DNA of 64,000 nucleotides from Flavobacterium ginsenosidimutans. GTDB lineage: Bacteria > Bacteroidota > Bacteroidia > Flavobacteriales > Flavobacteriaceae. Shown piece by piece: positions 15,699 to 24,093 of the stretch. The DNA lies in contig NZ_QJRJ01000072.1 in assembly GCF_003254625.1 (NCBI RefSeq), forward strand, positions 1-64,000, read 5' to 3'. Numbering within the stretch: position 1 is the stretch's first letter; each line of letters opens with the position of its first letter. The notes below the pieces were generated by a model. That model was not told the DNA's origin. It was given only the letters and a program-made list of their open reading frames with translations, and did no database searches. A program made the translations under genes and the position numbers.

Positions 15699-16841
15699 AT
15701 GGATTTTAATCTTACCGAAGAACATTTAATGATTCAGCAGGCAGCAAGAGATTTTGCTCAAAATGAATTATTGCCGGGAGTTATTGAACGTGACGAAAAA
15801 CAAATTTTTCCAACTGAGCAAGTCAAAAAAATGGGCGAGCTTGGATTTATGGGAATGATGGTTGATCCAAAATATGGAGGAAGCGGTCTAGATGCAATTT
15901 CTTATGTTATTGCAATGGAAGAAATTTCTAAAGTAGACGCATCTGCTTCTGTTGTTATGTCAGTAAACAATTCATTAGTTTGCTGGGGATTACAAGAATA
16001 TGGTACTGAAGAACAAAAACAAAAATATTTGCCAGGTTTAGCTTCTGGGGAAATTCACGGAGCATTCTGTTTAAGTGAACCTGAAGCAGGAAGTGATGCA
16101 ACTTCGCAAAAAACTACCGCAATTGATATGGGCGATCATTACTTGGTTAATGGTACAAAAAACTGGATTACAAACGGTAACACAGCTTCTGTATATTTAG
16201 TAATTGCGCAAACACACCCAGAATTAAAGCATAAAGGAATCAATGCTTTGATTATGACGAAAGATATGCCAGGTTTTTCAGTTGGACCGAAAGAACAAAA
16301 AATGGGAATCCGTGGTTCAGATACACATTCTTTAATGTTTTCTGATGTAAAAGTTCCAAAGGAAAATAGAATTGGAGAAGATGGTTTCGGGTTTAAATTT
16401 GCAATGAAAACTTTAGCTGGAGGTAGAATCGGAATCGCTTCTCAAGCCTTAGGAATTGCTTCTGGAGCATATGAATTGGCATTAAAATATTCTAAAGAAC
16501 GTAAAGCTTTTGGAACAGAAATCTGCAATCACCAAGCAATTGCTTTCAAATTGGCAGATATGGCTGTGAATATCGAGGCAGCTCGTCATTTATGTATGAA
16601 AGCGGCTTGGGATAAAGACAATAATAAAAACTACGATGTAAGTGGTGCGATGGCAAAATTATTTGCTTCACAAGTTGCAATGGACACTTCTGTCGAAGCA
16701 GTTCAAATTCACGGAGGAAATGGGTATGTAAAAGAATACCACGTAGAGCGTTTCATGCGTGATGCTAAAATTACTCAGATTTACGAAGGAACTTCTGAAA
16801 TTCAGAAAATCGTAATTTCAAGAGCCGTTATTGCTGGATAA
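15699..16841 (+). CDS. acyl-CoA dehydrogenase, short-chain type
   Basis: 380 residues with the three ACAD regions. The N-terminal helical domain starts MDFNLTEEHLMIQQAARDFA. The middle beta domain has CLSEPEAGSDA and TKNWITNG. The C-terminal helical domain has GGRIGIASQALG, RKAFGTEI and QIHGGNGYVKEY. The catalytic base is Glu363 in QIYEGTSEIQ, the position found in short- and medium-chain enzymes. It introduces the alpha-beta double bond in acyl-CoA and passes electrons through FAD to ETF. It resembles butyryl-CoA dehydrogenases most. Monocistronic. Confidence 0.95.
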   Translation: MDFNLTEEHLMIQQAARDFAQNELLPGVIERDEKQIFPTEQVKKMGELGFMGMMVDPKYGGSGLDAISYVIAMEEISKVDASASVVMSVNNSLVCWGLQEYGTEEQKQKYLPGLASGEIHGAFCLSEPEAGSDATSQKTTAIDMGDHYLVNGTKNWITNGNTASVYLVIAQTHPELKHKGINALIMTKDMPGFSVGPKEQKMGIRGSDTHSLMFSDVKVPKENRIGEDGFGFKFAMKTLAGGRIGIASQALGIASGAYELALKYSKERKAFGTEICNHQAIAFKLADMAVNIEAARHLCMKAAWDKDNNKNYDVSGAMAKLFASQVAMDTSVEAVQIHGGNGYVKEYHVERFMRDAKITQIYEGTSEIQKIVISRAVIAG

Positions 16842-16863
16842 AATTAGGTTACAAATAGATTTG

Positions 16864-16899
16864 AAACCCTTTCGACTTTTAGTTTGGAAGGGTTTTTTT
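16864..16899 (+). terminator. terminator after the acyl-CoA dehydrogenase gene
   Basis: AAACCCTT and AAGGGTTT pair around a sixteen-base loop and run into seven T, about 25 bases after the stop codon. Confidence 0.7.
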
Positions 16900-16981
16900 A
16901 TGAATATTCTATTACTTTTCATAAGTTTATAGTTCCAAGTAAAAATCATTTTTGATTATCACTAAAACAAACAAAGAAACA

Positions 16982-17959
16982 ATGAAAAAACTATACTTTT
17001 TATTTCCGTTTATTTTTTTAGCCTGCAAGTCAGGAACTACAACTGTCAATGAAAAAGAAACGGTATCAGATTCTAAAACAATTGAAGTTACTTATAAAGT
17101 AAATGAAACTGAAATTTCAGATTTTCTAAAATACCTTTCTTCAGATGAATTGGAAGGACGTGAAACGGGGACTAAAGGAATTGAAAAGGCAGCTATTTTT
17201 CTAGAAGATTTTTTAAAGAAAAATAAAATCAAACCTTATTTTAAAACCTATCGAGATACTTTGACCAATTTTAAAGTTCCTGCTTTTAATATTGTTGGTG
17301 TGATTGAAGGAACAGATCCTGAACTAAAAAAAGAATTTGTTGTCTTGAGCGCGCACTATGATCATATTGGTTTGGAGAAAAAACAACAGGAAGATAAAAT
17401 TAATAATGGCGCAAACGATGATGCTTCGGGTATAACTTCTGTGGCTGCAATGGCAAAATATTTTAGCGAAACAAAAGCTAATAAACGCAGTATATTAATT
17501 GTGTTTTTTGCTGGAGAAGAAAAAGGTTTATTGGGATCAAAAAGTTTAGTTCAGAAATTGAAGAAACAAGATTTCAATCTTTATACCCAATTAAATATCG
17601 AAATGATTGGTGTTCCAATGAAAAGAGATTTCTTAGCTTATATTACCGGTTTTGACAAATCGAATATGGCATCAAAAATAAATGAATACACTGGAAAAAA
17701 TACAATTGGCTTTTTGCCAAAAGAAGCAGAATATCAATTGTTTTACAGGTCAGATAATTATTCGTTTTTTGAAGCTTTCGGAAAACCTTGTCAATCGATA
17801 AGTACTTTTGACTTTGAAAACTTTGATTTCTATCACCATGTTTCAGATGAATTTAAATTGATGGATATTCCGCATATTACTGCTTTCACACAAGAATTAT
17901 TGCCTGCCGTGACCAAAATTGCTATTTCTCCAACGCAGGAAATAACCATGAATAAATAA
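16982..17959 (+). CDS. M28-family metallopeptidase lipoprotein
   Basis: 325 residues from the ATG at 16982, which opens a lipoprotein signal (MKKLYFLFPFIFLAC, Cys15). A longer TTG-started form would place ten polar residues before it. Zinc-ligand motifs of M28 follow in order: LSAHYDHIG (His125), NNGANDDASG (Asp146), FFAGEEKG (Glu179/180), LNIEMIG and DFYHHVSDE. The enzyme is expected to act as an aminopeptidase or carboxypeptidase anchored on the outer side of a membrane. The SDR gene follows after 35 bases and has its own -7 box. Confidence 0.9.
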   Translation: MKKLYFLFPFIFLACKSGTTTVNEKETVSDSKTIEVTYKVNETEISDFLKYLSSDELEGRETGTKGIEKAAIFLEDFLKKNKIKPYFKTYRDTLTNFKVPAFNIVGVIEGTDPELKKEFVVLSAHYDHIGLEKKQQEDKINNGANDDASGITSVAAMAKYFSETKANKRSILIVFFAGEEKGLLGSKSLVQKLKKQDFNLYTQLNIEMIGVPMKRDFLAYITGFDKSNMASKINEYTGKNTIGFLPKEAEYQLFYRSDNYSFFEAFGKPCQSISTFDFENFDFYHHVSDEFKLMDIPHITAFTQELLPAVTKIAISPTQEITMNK

Positions 17960-17982
17960 GAGGCTGTTTTACAGCATTTGAT

Positions 17983-17990
17983 TATTTTTG
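17983..17990 (+). promoter_or_regulatory. -7 box four bases before the SDR start codon
   Basis: TATTTTTG matches TAnnTTTG and is followed by TCGC and the ATG at 17995. Upstream, GCTG-TTTTA-CAGC forms a small hairpin; no TTG is seen at -33. Confidence 0.4.
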
Positions 17991-17994
17991 TCGC

Positions 17995-18672
17995 ATGAAA
18001 AATATTATCGTTACAGGAACAAGCAGAGGAATTGGTTATGAATTAGCCTTGAAATTTGCTGAAGCAGGCCATCAGGTTTTGGCAATTTCCAGAAAAATTC
18101 CACAAACATTATTACAGCATCAAAACGTAACTTGCTTGTCTGTTGACTTAGCAGATGAAACAGCTTTGAATCAGGTTGAAAGTTTTCTTTCTTCAACTTG
18201 GAAAAAAGTAGATGCAGTAGTTCATAACGCAGGAACTTTACTTTTAAAACCTTTTTCAGAAACTACTCAGGCAGATTTTGAAAGTATTTATAAAGTGAAC
18301 GTTTTTGCAGTTGCTAATTTAACTCGTATTTGTATTCCGTATTTAGAAAAAGGAAGTCATGTTGTGACTATAAGTTCTATTGGAGGAGTTCGCGGAAGTT
18401 TGAAATTTGCTGGATTAGCGGCTTACAGTTCGAGTAAAGGAGCTGTAATTACTTTAACTGAATTATTGGCTGAAGAATATAAAGAAAAAGGAATTTCATT
18501 TAACGTTTTGGCTTTGGGTTCTGTTCAAACTGAAATGCTGAATGAAGCTTTCCCAGGATATCAAGCGCCAATTTCAGCAGAAGGAATGGCAACTTATATT
18601 TATGATTTTACTCTTAACGGAAATAAATATTTTAACGGAAAAGTTTTAGAAGTCTCTTCAACGAACCCTTAA
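17995..18672 (+). CDS. short-chain dehydrogenase/reductase
   Basis: 225 residues, classical SDR. The NAD(P) loop TGTSRGIG is at 7-14, the NAG motif at about 78-80, and the catalytic Ser and YSSSK (Tyr and Lys) at about 126-150 after VVTISSIGGVRG. It is rather short and ends soon after the substrate loop (NGKYFNGKVLEV-like end), as in small SDRs that act on unknown carbonyls. The substrate is not predictable. It ends one base before the inverted-repeat cassette. Confidence 0.92.
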   Translation: MKNIIVTGTSRGIGYELALKFAEAGHQVLAISRKIPQTLLQHQNVTCLSVDLADETALNQVESFLSSTWKKVDAVVHNAGTLLLKPFSETTQADFESIYKVNVFAVANLTRICIPYLEKGSHVVTISSIGGVRGSLKFAGLAAYSSSKGAVITLTELLAEEYKEKGISFNVLALGSVQTEMLNEAFPGYQAPISAEGMATYIYDFTLNGNKYFNGKVLEVSSTNP

Positions 18673-18673
18673 G

Positions 18674-19080
18674 TTAATTATGAATTATTAGTTATGAATT
18701 ATGAGTGAGAGTATTGTGAAAACTAAAAGTTTTGAGTTAGCTGTAAGAGGGGTTAATTTCTATAAATGGTTAGTTGCGGAAAGGAAAGAATTTATAATGA
18801 GTAAACAATTTTTACGTTCAATTACTTCTGTTGGGGCAAATGTTCGTGAAGCTGTCAATGCACAAAGGAAGCCAGATTTTATTCATAAATTATCGATTTC
18901 TCAAAAAGAATGCGATGAATCAATGTATTGGTTGGAAATATTAATTGCTACGAATTATATTTCTAATGCTGAATTTGAATCAATGCACAAGCAATGTGAG
19001 GAAGTACTAAAGATCATAAAAAGCATAATCATAACGTCAAAGAAAAAACTCATAACTCAAAACTCATAATTCATAATTAA
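18674..19080. mobile_element. 407-bp cassette: four-helix-bundle gene bounded by 33-bp inverted repeats
   Basis: The left end (18674-18706, starting TTAATTATGAATTAT) and the reverse complement of the right end (19048-19080) match at 30 of 33 positions. The start codon of the enclosed gene (18701) lies in the left repeat and its stop codon (19067-19069) in the right repeat, so the gene fills the element. Both outer ends are TTAA; I see no longer target duplication. The element sits one base after the SDR stop and one base before the sprT start. Mobility is inferred from structure only; no transposase is inside. Confidence 0.55.
18701..19069 (+). CDS. four-helix-bundle protein (23S rRNA intervening-sequence / S23-like family)
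   Basis: 122 residues, nearly all helical: SFELAVRGVNFYKWLVAERK, then QFLRSITSVGANVREAVNAQ, then FIHKLSISQKECDESMYWLE and a final helix to SIIITSKK. The SVGANVREA segment and the ECDESMYWLE segment are hallmarks of the TIGR02436/bIVS family. Relatives occur in intervening sequences of 23S rRNA genes, next to diversity-generating retroelements, and as solitary chromosomal genes. The molecular role is unsettled; a nucleic-acid-binding pentameric bundle is known for one relative. The last residues (KLITQNS) are encoded by the right inverted repeat. Confidence 0.9.
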   Translation: MSESIVKTKSFELAVRGVNFYKWLVAERKEFIMSKQFLRSITSVGANVREAVNAQRKPDFIHKLSISQKECDESMYWLEILIATNYISNAEFESMHKQCEEVLKIIKSIIITSKKKLITQNS

Positions 19081-19081
19081 A

Positions 19082-19690
19082 TTGAGCGAAACTTTAGCTA
19101 AATATATTCCAGAACATGCGGTAAAACCCGTTTTCGATTTGATAGTGGCCAATCAGGTTCATTTGAAAATTGTAAACGAACGCCAGACGCGTCATGGTGA
19201 TTATAGACGCGGACCAAGTGGAAAACATGAAATTACGGTTAATGCAAGTTTGAATAAATACCGGTTTTTGATTACGTTGATTCATGAAATTGCGCATTTA
19301 GTTGCTTTCGAGAAATTCGGACGAAATATAAAACCACATGGAAACGAATGGAAATATACTTTTCAGCGTTTGATGGTTCCGTTTATTCGGCCAGAAATAT
19401 TTCCAGGACAGATTTTACCATTATTAGCAAGACACTTTAAAAATCCGTCTGCAAGTAGTGATACTGATACGACTTTGTCTTTGGCTTTAAAACAATATGA
19501 TAAAGATAGCGATAAGAACTATGTTTTTGAAATCCCCTACGGAAGCGTTTTTAGAATCAAAAACGGTAAAATTTTCAAGAAATTGGCCGTTCGTACCAAA
19601 CGCTTTGAATGCATTGAAATAAGTTCAGGAAAAACATATCTTTTTAACCCGAATGCTGAAGTTGAATTGATCACTTTAAAATCTCAATAA
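19082..19690 (+). CDS. SprT-like zinc metalloprotease-domain protein
   Basis: 202 residues. The zinc site HEIAH is at 68-72, with a third His at 86 in KPHGNEW, the SprT arrangement. The N-terminus MSETLAKYIPEHAVKPVFDL matches Bacteroidetes SprT-like proteins. The C-terminal part (about 150-202) is a small beta domain that lacks the zinc-ribbon cysteines of eukaryotic SPRTN (one Cys only, KRFECIEISS). The start must be the TTG at 19082, because the frame is closed upstream by the stop codon of the four-helix gene and no ATG occurs before the HEIAH motif. The function in bacteria is not known. Confidence 0.88.
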   Translation: MSETLAKYIPEHAVKPVFDLIVANQVHLKIVNERQTRHGDYRRGPSGKHEITVNASLNKYRFLITLIHEIAHLVAFEKFGRNIKPHGNEWKYTFQRLMVPFIRPEIFPGQILPLLARHFKNPSASSDTDTTLSLALKQYDKDSDKNYVFEIPYGSVFRIKNGKIFKKLAVRTKRFECIEISSGKTYLFNPNAEVELITLKSQ

Positions 19691-19720
19691 AAAATCCCAA
19701 ATTCCAAAAGTGAGAATACC

Positions 19721-19782
19721 CAAAATAAAAAAATCCCAAATTCCAAGTTGTTAAGATTGGAATTTGGGATTTTTTTATTTTG
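19721..19782 (+). terminator. terminator after the SprT-like gene
   Basis: A perfect 26-base stem (19721-19746 and 19757-19782) around a ten-base loop, with core ATCCCAAATTCCAA. The same core word also occurs at 19694-19706, so the left arm is duplicated. It may also serve the convergent mlaF gene. Confidence 0.85.
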
Positions 19783-19795
19783 AATATTTAAAATT

Positions 19796-20560
19796 CTAAA
19801 GCCCTTTTAAATAAGCTTCACGTACTTTCTTAAATAAATTCGAAGAATAAACGAATTTCACTATCGCTTCATTGTCCGTTTTAAAGATTTCTTCTTTAGT
19901 TCCCTGCCAAGCTTTTAATCCTTTTTTCAAGAAAACGATGTTTTCACCGATTTCCATCACAGAGTTCATGTCATGTGTATTAATAACGGTTGTAATGTTG
20001 TATTCTCGTGTAATTTCCTGAATCAGGTTGTCAATCAGAGTTGAAGTATTTGGATCCAAACCTGAGTTTGGCTCATCACAAAACAAATATTTTGGATTGT
20101 TTACAATAGCACGTGCAATTGCCACACGTTTTTGCATACCTCCAGAAATTTCAGAAGGCAATTTTTTGTGCGCGTCTACCAGATTTACTCTTTCTAAAAC
20201 AAAGTCAACTCTTTCTTTGATTTGTGCTTTGCTATTACTTGTAAACATTTTTAATGGGAAAGCCACATTTTCTTCAACAGTCATAGAGTCAAACAGTGCA
20301 GAGCCCTGAAATACCATTCCGATTTCAGTTCTTAATTCACGTTTTTCATCTTTGTCTAAATCAGAATAAACTCTTCCGTCAAATTCAATTGTTCCTGAGT
20401 CTGGTGTGTGAATTCCTAAAAGCGTTTTTAATAAAACTGTTTTTCCAGATCCACTTTGTCCAATAATCAAGTTGGTTTTTCCAGTTTCAAATACCGTCGA
20501 AACGCCTTTTAAAACTTTACTGTCACCAAATGATTTTTCTATATTTTTTACTTCTATCAT
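19796..20560 (-). CDS. mlaF: ABC transporter ATP-binding protein, MlaF type
   Basis: 254 residues from the ATG at 20560, giving MIEVKNIEKSFGDSKVLKGV. An earlier in-frame start would overlap mlaE by 60 bases. Walker A GQSGSGKT is at 34-41, the signature ISGGMQKRVAIARAI at about 136-150, Walker B YLFCDEPNSGLDP, and the switch His in NTHDM. The GLDPNTS stretch is typical of the MlaF/Ttg2A subgroup. With MlaE it should drive phospholipid movement between the two membranes. Its start codon overlaps the mlaE stop (TAATG). The MCE-domain partner (MlaD) is not in this window. Confidence 0.92.
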   Translation of the reverse strand: MIEVKNIEKSFGDSKVLKGVSTVFETGKTNLIIGQSGSGKTVLLKTLLGIHTPDSGTIEFDGRVYSDLDKDEKRELRTEIGMVFQGSALFDSMTVEENVAFPLKMFTSNSKAQIKERVDFVLERVNLVDAHKKLPSEISGGMQKRVAIARAIVNNPKYLFCDEPNSGLDPNTSTLIDNLIQEITREYNITTVINTHDMNSVMEIGENIVFLKKGLKAWQGTKEEIFKTDNEAIVKFVYSSNLFKKVREAYLKGL

Positions 20561-21306
20561 TATCCTAATAATAATTGAGTTAATATATAATTTAGAAGAA
20601 TTATGGTAACAGATGTCCATACAAATGACGTTGTACTTGCTTTACCAACTTCTAATGCACCACCTTTCATGTAATATCCATGAAAAGACGGAATTGTTGC
20701 CAATAACATCGCAAATATTAAAGTCTTGATAAATGCATAAGTAATATGAAACGGTATGAAATCTTTCTGAGCTCCCATGATAAAATCTGCTCCTGTCGAG
20801 AATCCTCCGTAAGCACAAGCAAGCCATCCTCCAAAAATTCCTAAAAACATACTGATTCCGATTACAAAAGGGTACATTAATAGTGCAACAATTTTTGGAA
20901 AAACAAGATAATTTACTGAATTAACTCCCATAACTTCTAAAGCATCGATTTGCTCTGTAACACGCATTGTTCCAATACTAGAAGTAATGTAAGATCCCAT
21001 TTTTCCGGCCATAATTACCGAAATAAAAGTAGGAGCAAACTCCAAAACTACAGATTGACGTGTAGCAAAACCAATTAAATATTTTGGGATTAATGGATTA
21101 GTTAAGTTTAATGCCGTCTGAATGGCAACAACTCCCCCAATGAAGAAAGATATAAAGCAGACAATTCCAAGTGAATCAATAATCAAATCATCAATTTCTT
21201 TAAAAATTAAATTTTTCATAACAGGCCATTTGGTCTGTTTATTGAAAATTTCTTTCAGCATTAAAAAATATTTTCCTACTTGGGATAAATAACGAATTAG
21301 CATCAT
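20560..21306 (-). CDS. mlaE: ABC transporter permease, MlaE type
   Basis: 248 residues with about six hydrophobic segments. The MlaE family block reads RQSVVLEFAPTFISVIMAGK, then MGSYITSSIGTMRVTEQIDA and LEVMGVNSVNYLVFPKI. The N-terminal amphipathic stretch (MMLIRYLSQVGKYFLMLKEI) is also typical. It is the inner-membrane channel subunit of the phospholipid transport complex, translationally coupled to mlaF by a one-base overlap. Either of two adjacent ATGs can be the start. Confidence 0.93.
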   Translation of the reverse strand: MMLIRYLSQVGKYFLMLKEIFNKQTKWPVMKNLIFKEIDDLIIDSLGIVCFISFFIGGVVAIQTALNLTNPLIPKYLIGFATRQSVVLEFAPTFISVIMAGKMGSYITSSIGTMRVTEQIDALEVMGVNSVNYLVFPKIVALLMYPFVIGISMFLGIFGGWLACAYGGFSTGADFIMGAQKDFIPFHITYAFIKTLIFAMLLATIPSFHGYYMKGGALEVGKASTTSFVWTSVTIILLNYILTQLLLG

Positions 21307-21339
21307 AAGTTTTAAATATTGGCTAAGGTAAAAAGAAGT

Positions 21340-21362
21340 TATGAGTTATGAGTTATGAGTTC
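21340..21362. repeat. ATGAGTT word repeat upstream of mlaE
   Basis: The seven-base word AGTTATG is repeated three times in tandem. It matches the inner part of the inverted repeats around the four-helix-bundle cassette at 18.7-19.1 kb. Confidence 0.6.
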
Positions 21363-21385
21363 AGTTTTTTCGAGTGTTTTACCAA

Positions 21386-22234
21386 TCAAATTAACTTTTC
21401 TTTCATTTTTTTCAAACGATAATTTCTAATAAATTTAGCTTGTTCAGGTGTAACCAATAAAGGTGTTTTTGCTTTTTTAGCTTTCCAAAAACCTCTTATA
21501 TAGTCTAAAAATAGAAATGGTTTTTTCTTCATCATTGCCAATTTTGCCGATGCAATTGCCGTGATCCAGAAACCATATCCTAAAGTATAAAAAGCTTCGC
21601 CTTGTTTGTAACGAGCTGTTTTGTTGTAATTTGCTCCAGTCGGCTTTAAATGTTTTACATGTAAAGATTCGTCAGTGATAATTTTCCAATCGTAATATTT
21701 ACAAAGTAATTCATCAACAGTGTCCCAACCCATTGCTGGGCGTAAACCGCCAATTTGCTGATAGGTTTCTTTTCGATACGCTTTTAAAGCTCCTCGAATA
21801 TGATCTTTATCGGTAAGATTTTCTAAAACCCATTCGCCATTTTTATCGATGTAACAGAATCCGCCAGCCATTCCAACTTTTGAATCTGATTCGAAATGTT
21901 TGATAATGGTTTCGAAATAATTTGGTGGAAAAATTAAGTCACCGTCGATTTTTACAATAATATCGTAATCAGAATCTAAAGTCTCAAAACCTTTTTGAAA
22001 AGCTTGAATCACTTTACTTCCAGGCATATGAATAGCATCTGAAGTTTTGTTGACAACAGAAATATACGGATTTTCTTTTGCGAAGCTTAATACAACTTCT
22101 TCCGTTTTATCAGTTGAATTGTCGTTCACAACGACCACTTTTGAAGGCAAAACAGTCTGAGAAACCAAAGATTGTAAAGTCAAGCCAATGAGATCTTGTT
22201 CGTTATGCGCGGGGATGACGATGTAATATTTCAT
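21386..22234 (-). CDS. family 2 glycosyltransferase
   Basis: 282 residues with a GT-A fold. IPAHNEQDLIGLTLQSLVSQ (about 7-26) is the nucleotide-binding start, VVVVNDNSTDKTEE follows, and the metal-binding IVKIDGDLIFP (Asp-x-Asp) is at about 92-102. The acceptor-side motif is GWDTVDELLCKYYDW. The C-terminal 60 residues are basic and hydrophobic (FWITAIASAKLAMMKKKPFL), suggesting a membrane-associated tail. Donor and acceptor are unknown. It follows the methyltransferase gene by 94 bases and precedes mlaE, which suggests envelope glycoconjugate or lipid work. Confidence 0.9.
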   Translation of the reverse strand: MKYYIVIPAHNEQDLIGLTLQSLVSQTVLPSKVVVVNDNSTDKTEEVVLSFAKENPYISVVNKTSDAIHMPGSKVIQAFQKGFETLDSDYDIIVKIDGDLIFPPNYFETIIKHFESDSKVGMAGGFCYIDKNGEWVLENLTDKDHIRGALKAYRKETYQQIGGLRPAMGWDTVDELLCKYYDWKIITDESLHVKHLKPTGANYNKTARYKQGEAFYTLGYGFWITAIASAKLAMMKKKPFLFLDYIRGFWKAKKAKTPLLVTPEQAKFIRNYRLKKMKEKLI

Positions 22235-22328
22235 TTTAAGAATTTTAGTCCCGAAGCCTCGGGATTAGATTTTAGATTTTAGATTCTGTGAAAGTCATCT
22301 AAAAATCAAAAATCGTTAATCAGCAATC

Positions 22329-22856
22329 TTAGTTCTTGACTTTTTCAGCCACAACAATATAATATCTTGGAGTGAAATATCTTAATAATGGTCTGATTCC
22401 AAGTTTTTTTACCGGATGTGTAAATTGCAGACGATCTGTGATTTTCCATCCTGTTTTTTCTAAAAGCCAGTCCAACTGCCAATCTTCAAATTCGTGATAA
22501 TGTCTGTCCCACATATCAGTTTTAGATCGATATGCTGGTGAAAACCATAAACGTAACGGAATTGAAATTAACAATTTGTCACATTTTACGTTTTGTAAAA
22601 TTGTGTATGGATTTAGCAAATGTTCGAAAATTTCAAATGCAGTAAAAACAGTATATTCTTCTGTTTGTAAAGCTGTATGATCGTTATCTAAATCTTCACC
22701 TGTTGTGTTTTTTACAGTATAACCATTTTCTTCCATTATTTTAGAAAACGGATTTGGAACTCCAAAATCAAAAATGGTTTCAGATGTTTTAACGTGTTTT
22801 TGTAAAAATTCTAAGGTAAGTTTGAATCTTTTATTCGGAAATGTTTTTTCGTACAT
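22329..22856 (-). CDS. SAM-dependent methyltransferase-like protein
   Basis: 175 residues from the ATG at 22856 (MYEKTFPNKRFKLTLEFLQK). A TTG nine codons upstream lies inside a -7 promoter box, so it cannot be the start if that promoter is used. The class I fold is visible but weak: IFDFGVPNPFSKIMEENGY (motif I, FDFGxxN rather than the common GxGxG), TGEDLDND, and FTAFEIFEHLLNP (motif IV with EIFEHL). The C-terminal WDRHYHEFEDWQLDWLLEKT is shared by methyltransferases near glycan genes. The substrate is unknown. It lies in a minus-strand run with the glycosyltransferase and mlaEF. Confidence 0.8.
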   Translation of the reverse strand: MYEKTFPNKRFKLTLEFLQKHVKTSETIFDFGVPNPFSKIMEENGYTVKNTTGEDLDNDHTALQTEEYTVFTAFEIFEHLLNPYTILQNVKCDKLLISIPLRLWFSPAYRSKTDMWDRHYHEFEDWQLDWLLEKTGWKITDRLQFTHPVKKLGIRPLLRYFTPRYYIVVAEKVKN

Positions 22857-22880
22857 TTTATAGTTTTTAACAACAAGGCG

Positions 22881-22888
22881 CAAATATA
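22881..22888 (-). promoter_or_regulatory. -7 box of the methyltransferase gene
   Basis: TATATTTG on the minus strand is a perfect TAnnTTTG, 24 bases before the ATG at 22856. It fixes the start codon by excluding the upstream TTG. The expected -33 region overlaps the terminator hairpin of the preceding gene and has no TTTG. Confidence 0.45.
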
Positions 22889-22890
22889 CT

Positions 22891-22923
22891 AAAAAGTCCG
22901 CACTATAAGATGCGGACTTTTTT
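22891..22923 (-). terminator. terminator after the FabH-like gene
   Basis: AAAAAGTCCGCA and TGCGGACTTTTT pair around an eight-base loop. CAGT-type repeats lie between it and the stop codon at 22988. Confidence 0.8.
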
Positions 22924-22987
22924 TAGTTTTCAGTCTCAGTCACAGTTTACAGTCTGCTAAACTGAATACTGTGATTGCAAACTGCGA

Positions 22988-24046
22988 CTAATATCTATAA
23001 ACAAAAGCATTAATGTTCATTCCTGCTCCGACAGAAGCAAAAATAAGAACATCGCCTTTGTTGATTTCGTGACCTTCAACTTTTTTCTGAAGAATCAAAT
23101 CGTATAAAGTTGGAACGGTTGCAACACTGCTGTTTCCTAAATCATGAATACTCATTGGCATAATAGCTGCAGGCGCAGTTTTGTCGTATAATTTATAGAA
23201 ACGTTCGATAATAGCCTCGTCCATTTTTTCATTTGCTTGATGAATCAGGATTTTTTTCACATCGTCGATAGCAATTCCGCTTTGATCTAAACAGCTTTTC
23301 ATTGCTAATGGAACGTTGCTTAAAGCAAATTCGTAAATTTTACGACCGTACATTTTGATATATTTAATATCTGGATCTAAATCTGGATTGTATGATTTTC
23401 CGAAGAAAAGATAATTTGCTTCATCATTAGCATAAGTGGCACTTTCATAAGATAATAATCCAGATTCATCTGTAGAAGCTTCTAAAATTGAAACTCCAGC
23501 TCCGTCAGAATAAATCATTGAATCGCGATCGTGATCATCAACAACTCTAGATAAAGTTTCAGCTCCAATTACCATTACTCTTTTTGCCATTCCAGATTTA
23601 ATGAAAGCATTTGCTTGTAAAACACCTTCGATCCATCCTGGACATCCAAAAAGAATATCATAAGCTACACATTTTGGATTTCTGATTCCTAATTTGTTTT
23701 TAACACGAGTTGCCAAACTTGGTAAAATATCCGTTTGGTGTGTTCCTGTTTTTACATCGCCAAAGTTGTGAGCGAAAATAATATAGTCTAAAGTTTCTGC
23801 ATCGATTCCTGCATTTGCAATTGCTTTTTGAGCTGCAAAAAAAGCTAGATCAGATGCTGTGTATTGTGGTTCGGCATAACGGCGATTTTCAATTCCAGTG
23901 ATACCTTTAAATTTTTTAATTACGACTTCGTTCGGATAACCAAAAGGAGTTCCATCCTCATTTAAAAAAACATGTTTGTCAAAATCTGTATTTTTTACTT
24001 CTAAATTAGGAATATAGCTCCCAATACCAATAATTTTTATTTTCAT
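22988..24046 (-). CDS. 3-oxoacyl-ACP synthase III (FabH)-like enzyme
   Basis: 352 residues, thiolase fold. The catalytic triad is in place: Cys135 in ILFGCPGW, His269 in ILIHQANEKMDEAI and Asn305 in LGNSSVATVPT. The GAGVSILE and closing FASVGAGMNINAFVYRY stretches are family landmarks. It condenses an acyl-CoA starter with malonyl-ACP or a similar extender. It is longer and more divergent than housekeeping FabH (an insert around NYLFFGKSYNPDLD), so it may serve a special lipid or pigment route. The next genes (methyltransferase, glycosyltransferase, mlaEF) are compatible with envelope lipid work. Confidence 0.88.
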   Translation of the reverse strand: MKIKIIGIGSYIPNLEVKNTDFDKHVFLNEDGTPFGYPNEVVIKKFKGITGIENRRYAEPQYTASDLAFFAAQKAIANAGIDAETLDYIIFAHNFGDVKTGTHQTDILPSLATRVKNKLGIRNPKCVAYDILFGCPGWIEGVLQANAFIKSGMAKRVMVIGAETLSRVVDDHDRDSMIYSDGAGVSILEASTDESGLLSYESATYANDEANYLFFGKSYNPDLDPDIKYIKMYGRKIYEFALSNVPLAMKSCLDQSGIAIDDVKKILIHQANEKMDEAIIERFYKLYDKTAPAAIMPMSIHDLGNSSVATVPTLYDLILQKKVEGHEINKGDVLIFASVGAGMNINAFVYRY

Positions 24047-24093
24047 TTTTCCCTTAATTATCCGATAAATTTAGCGCTAATGTATAAATAATA

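Noticed and set aside
18701..19069. Ribosomal protein S23 annotation for the four-helix-bundle gene
   Set aside because: The name comes from intervening sequences in 23S rRNA genes. The gene here is not in an rRNA operon and the family is not a ribosomal protein.
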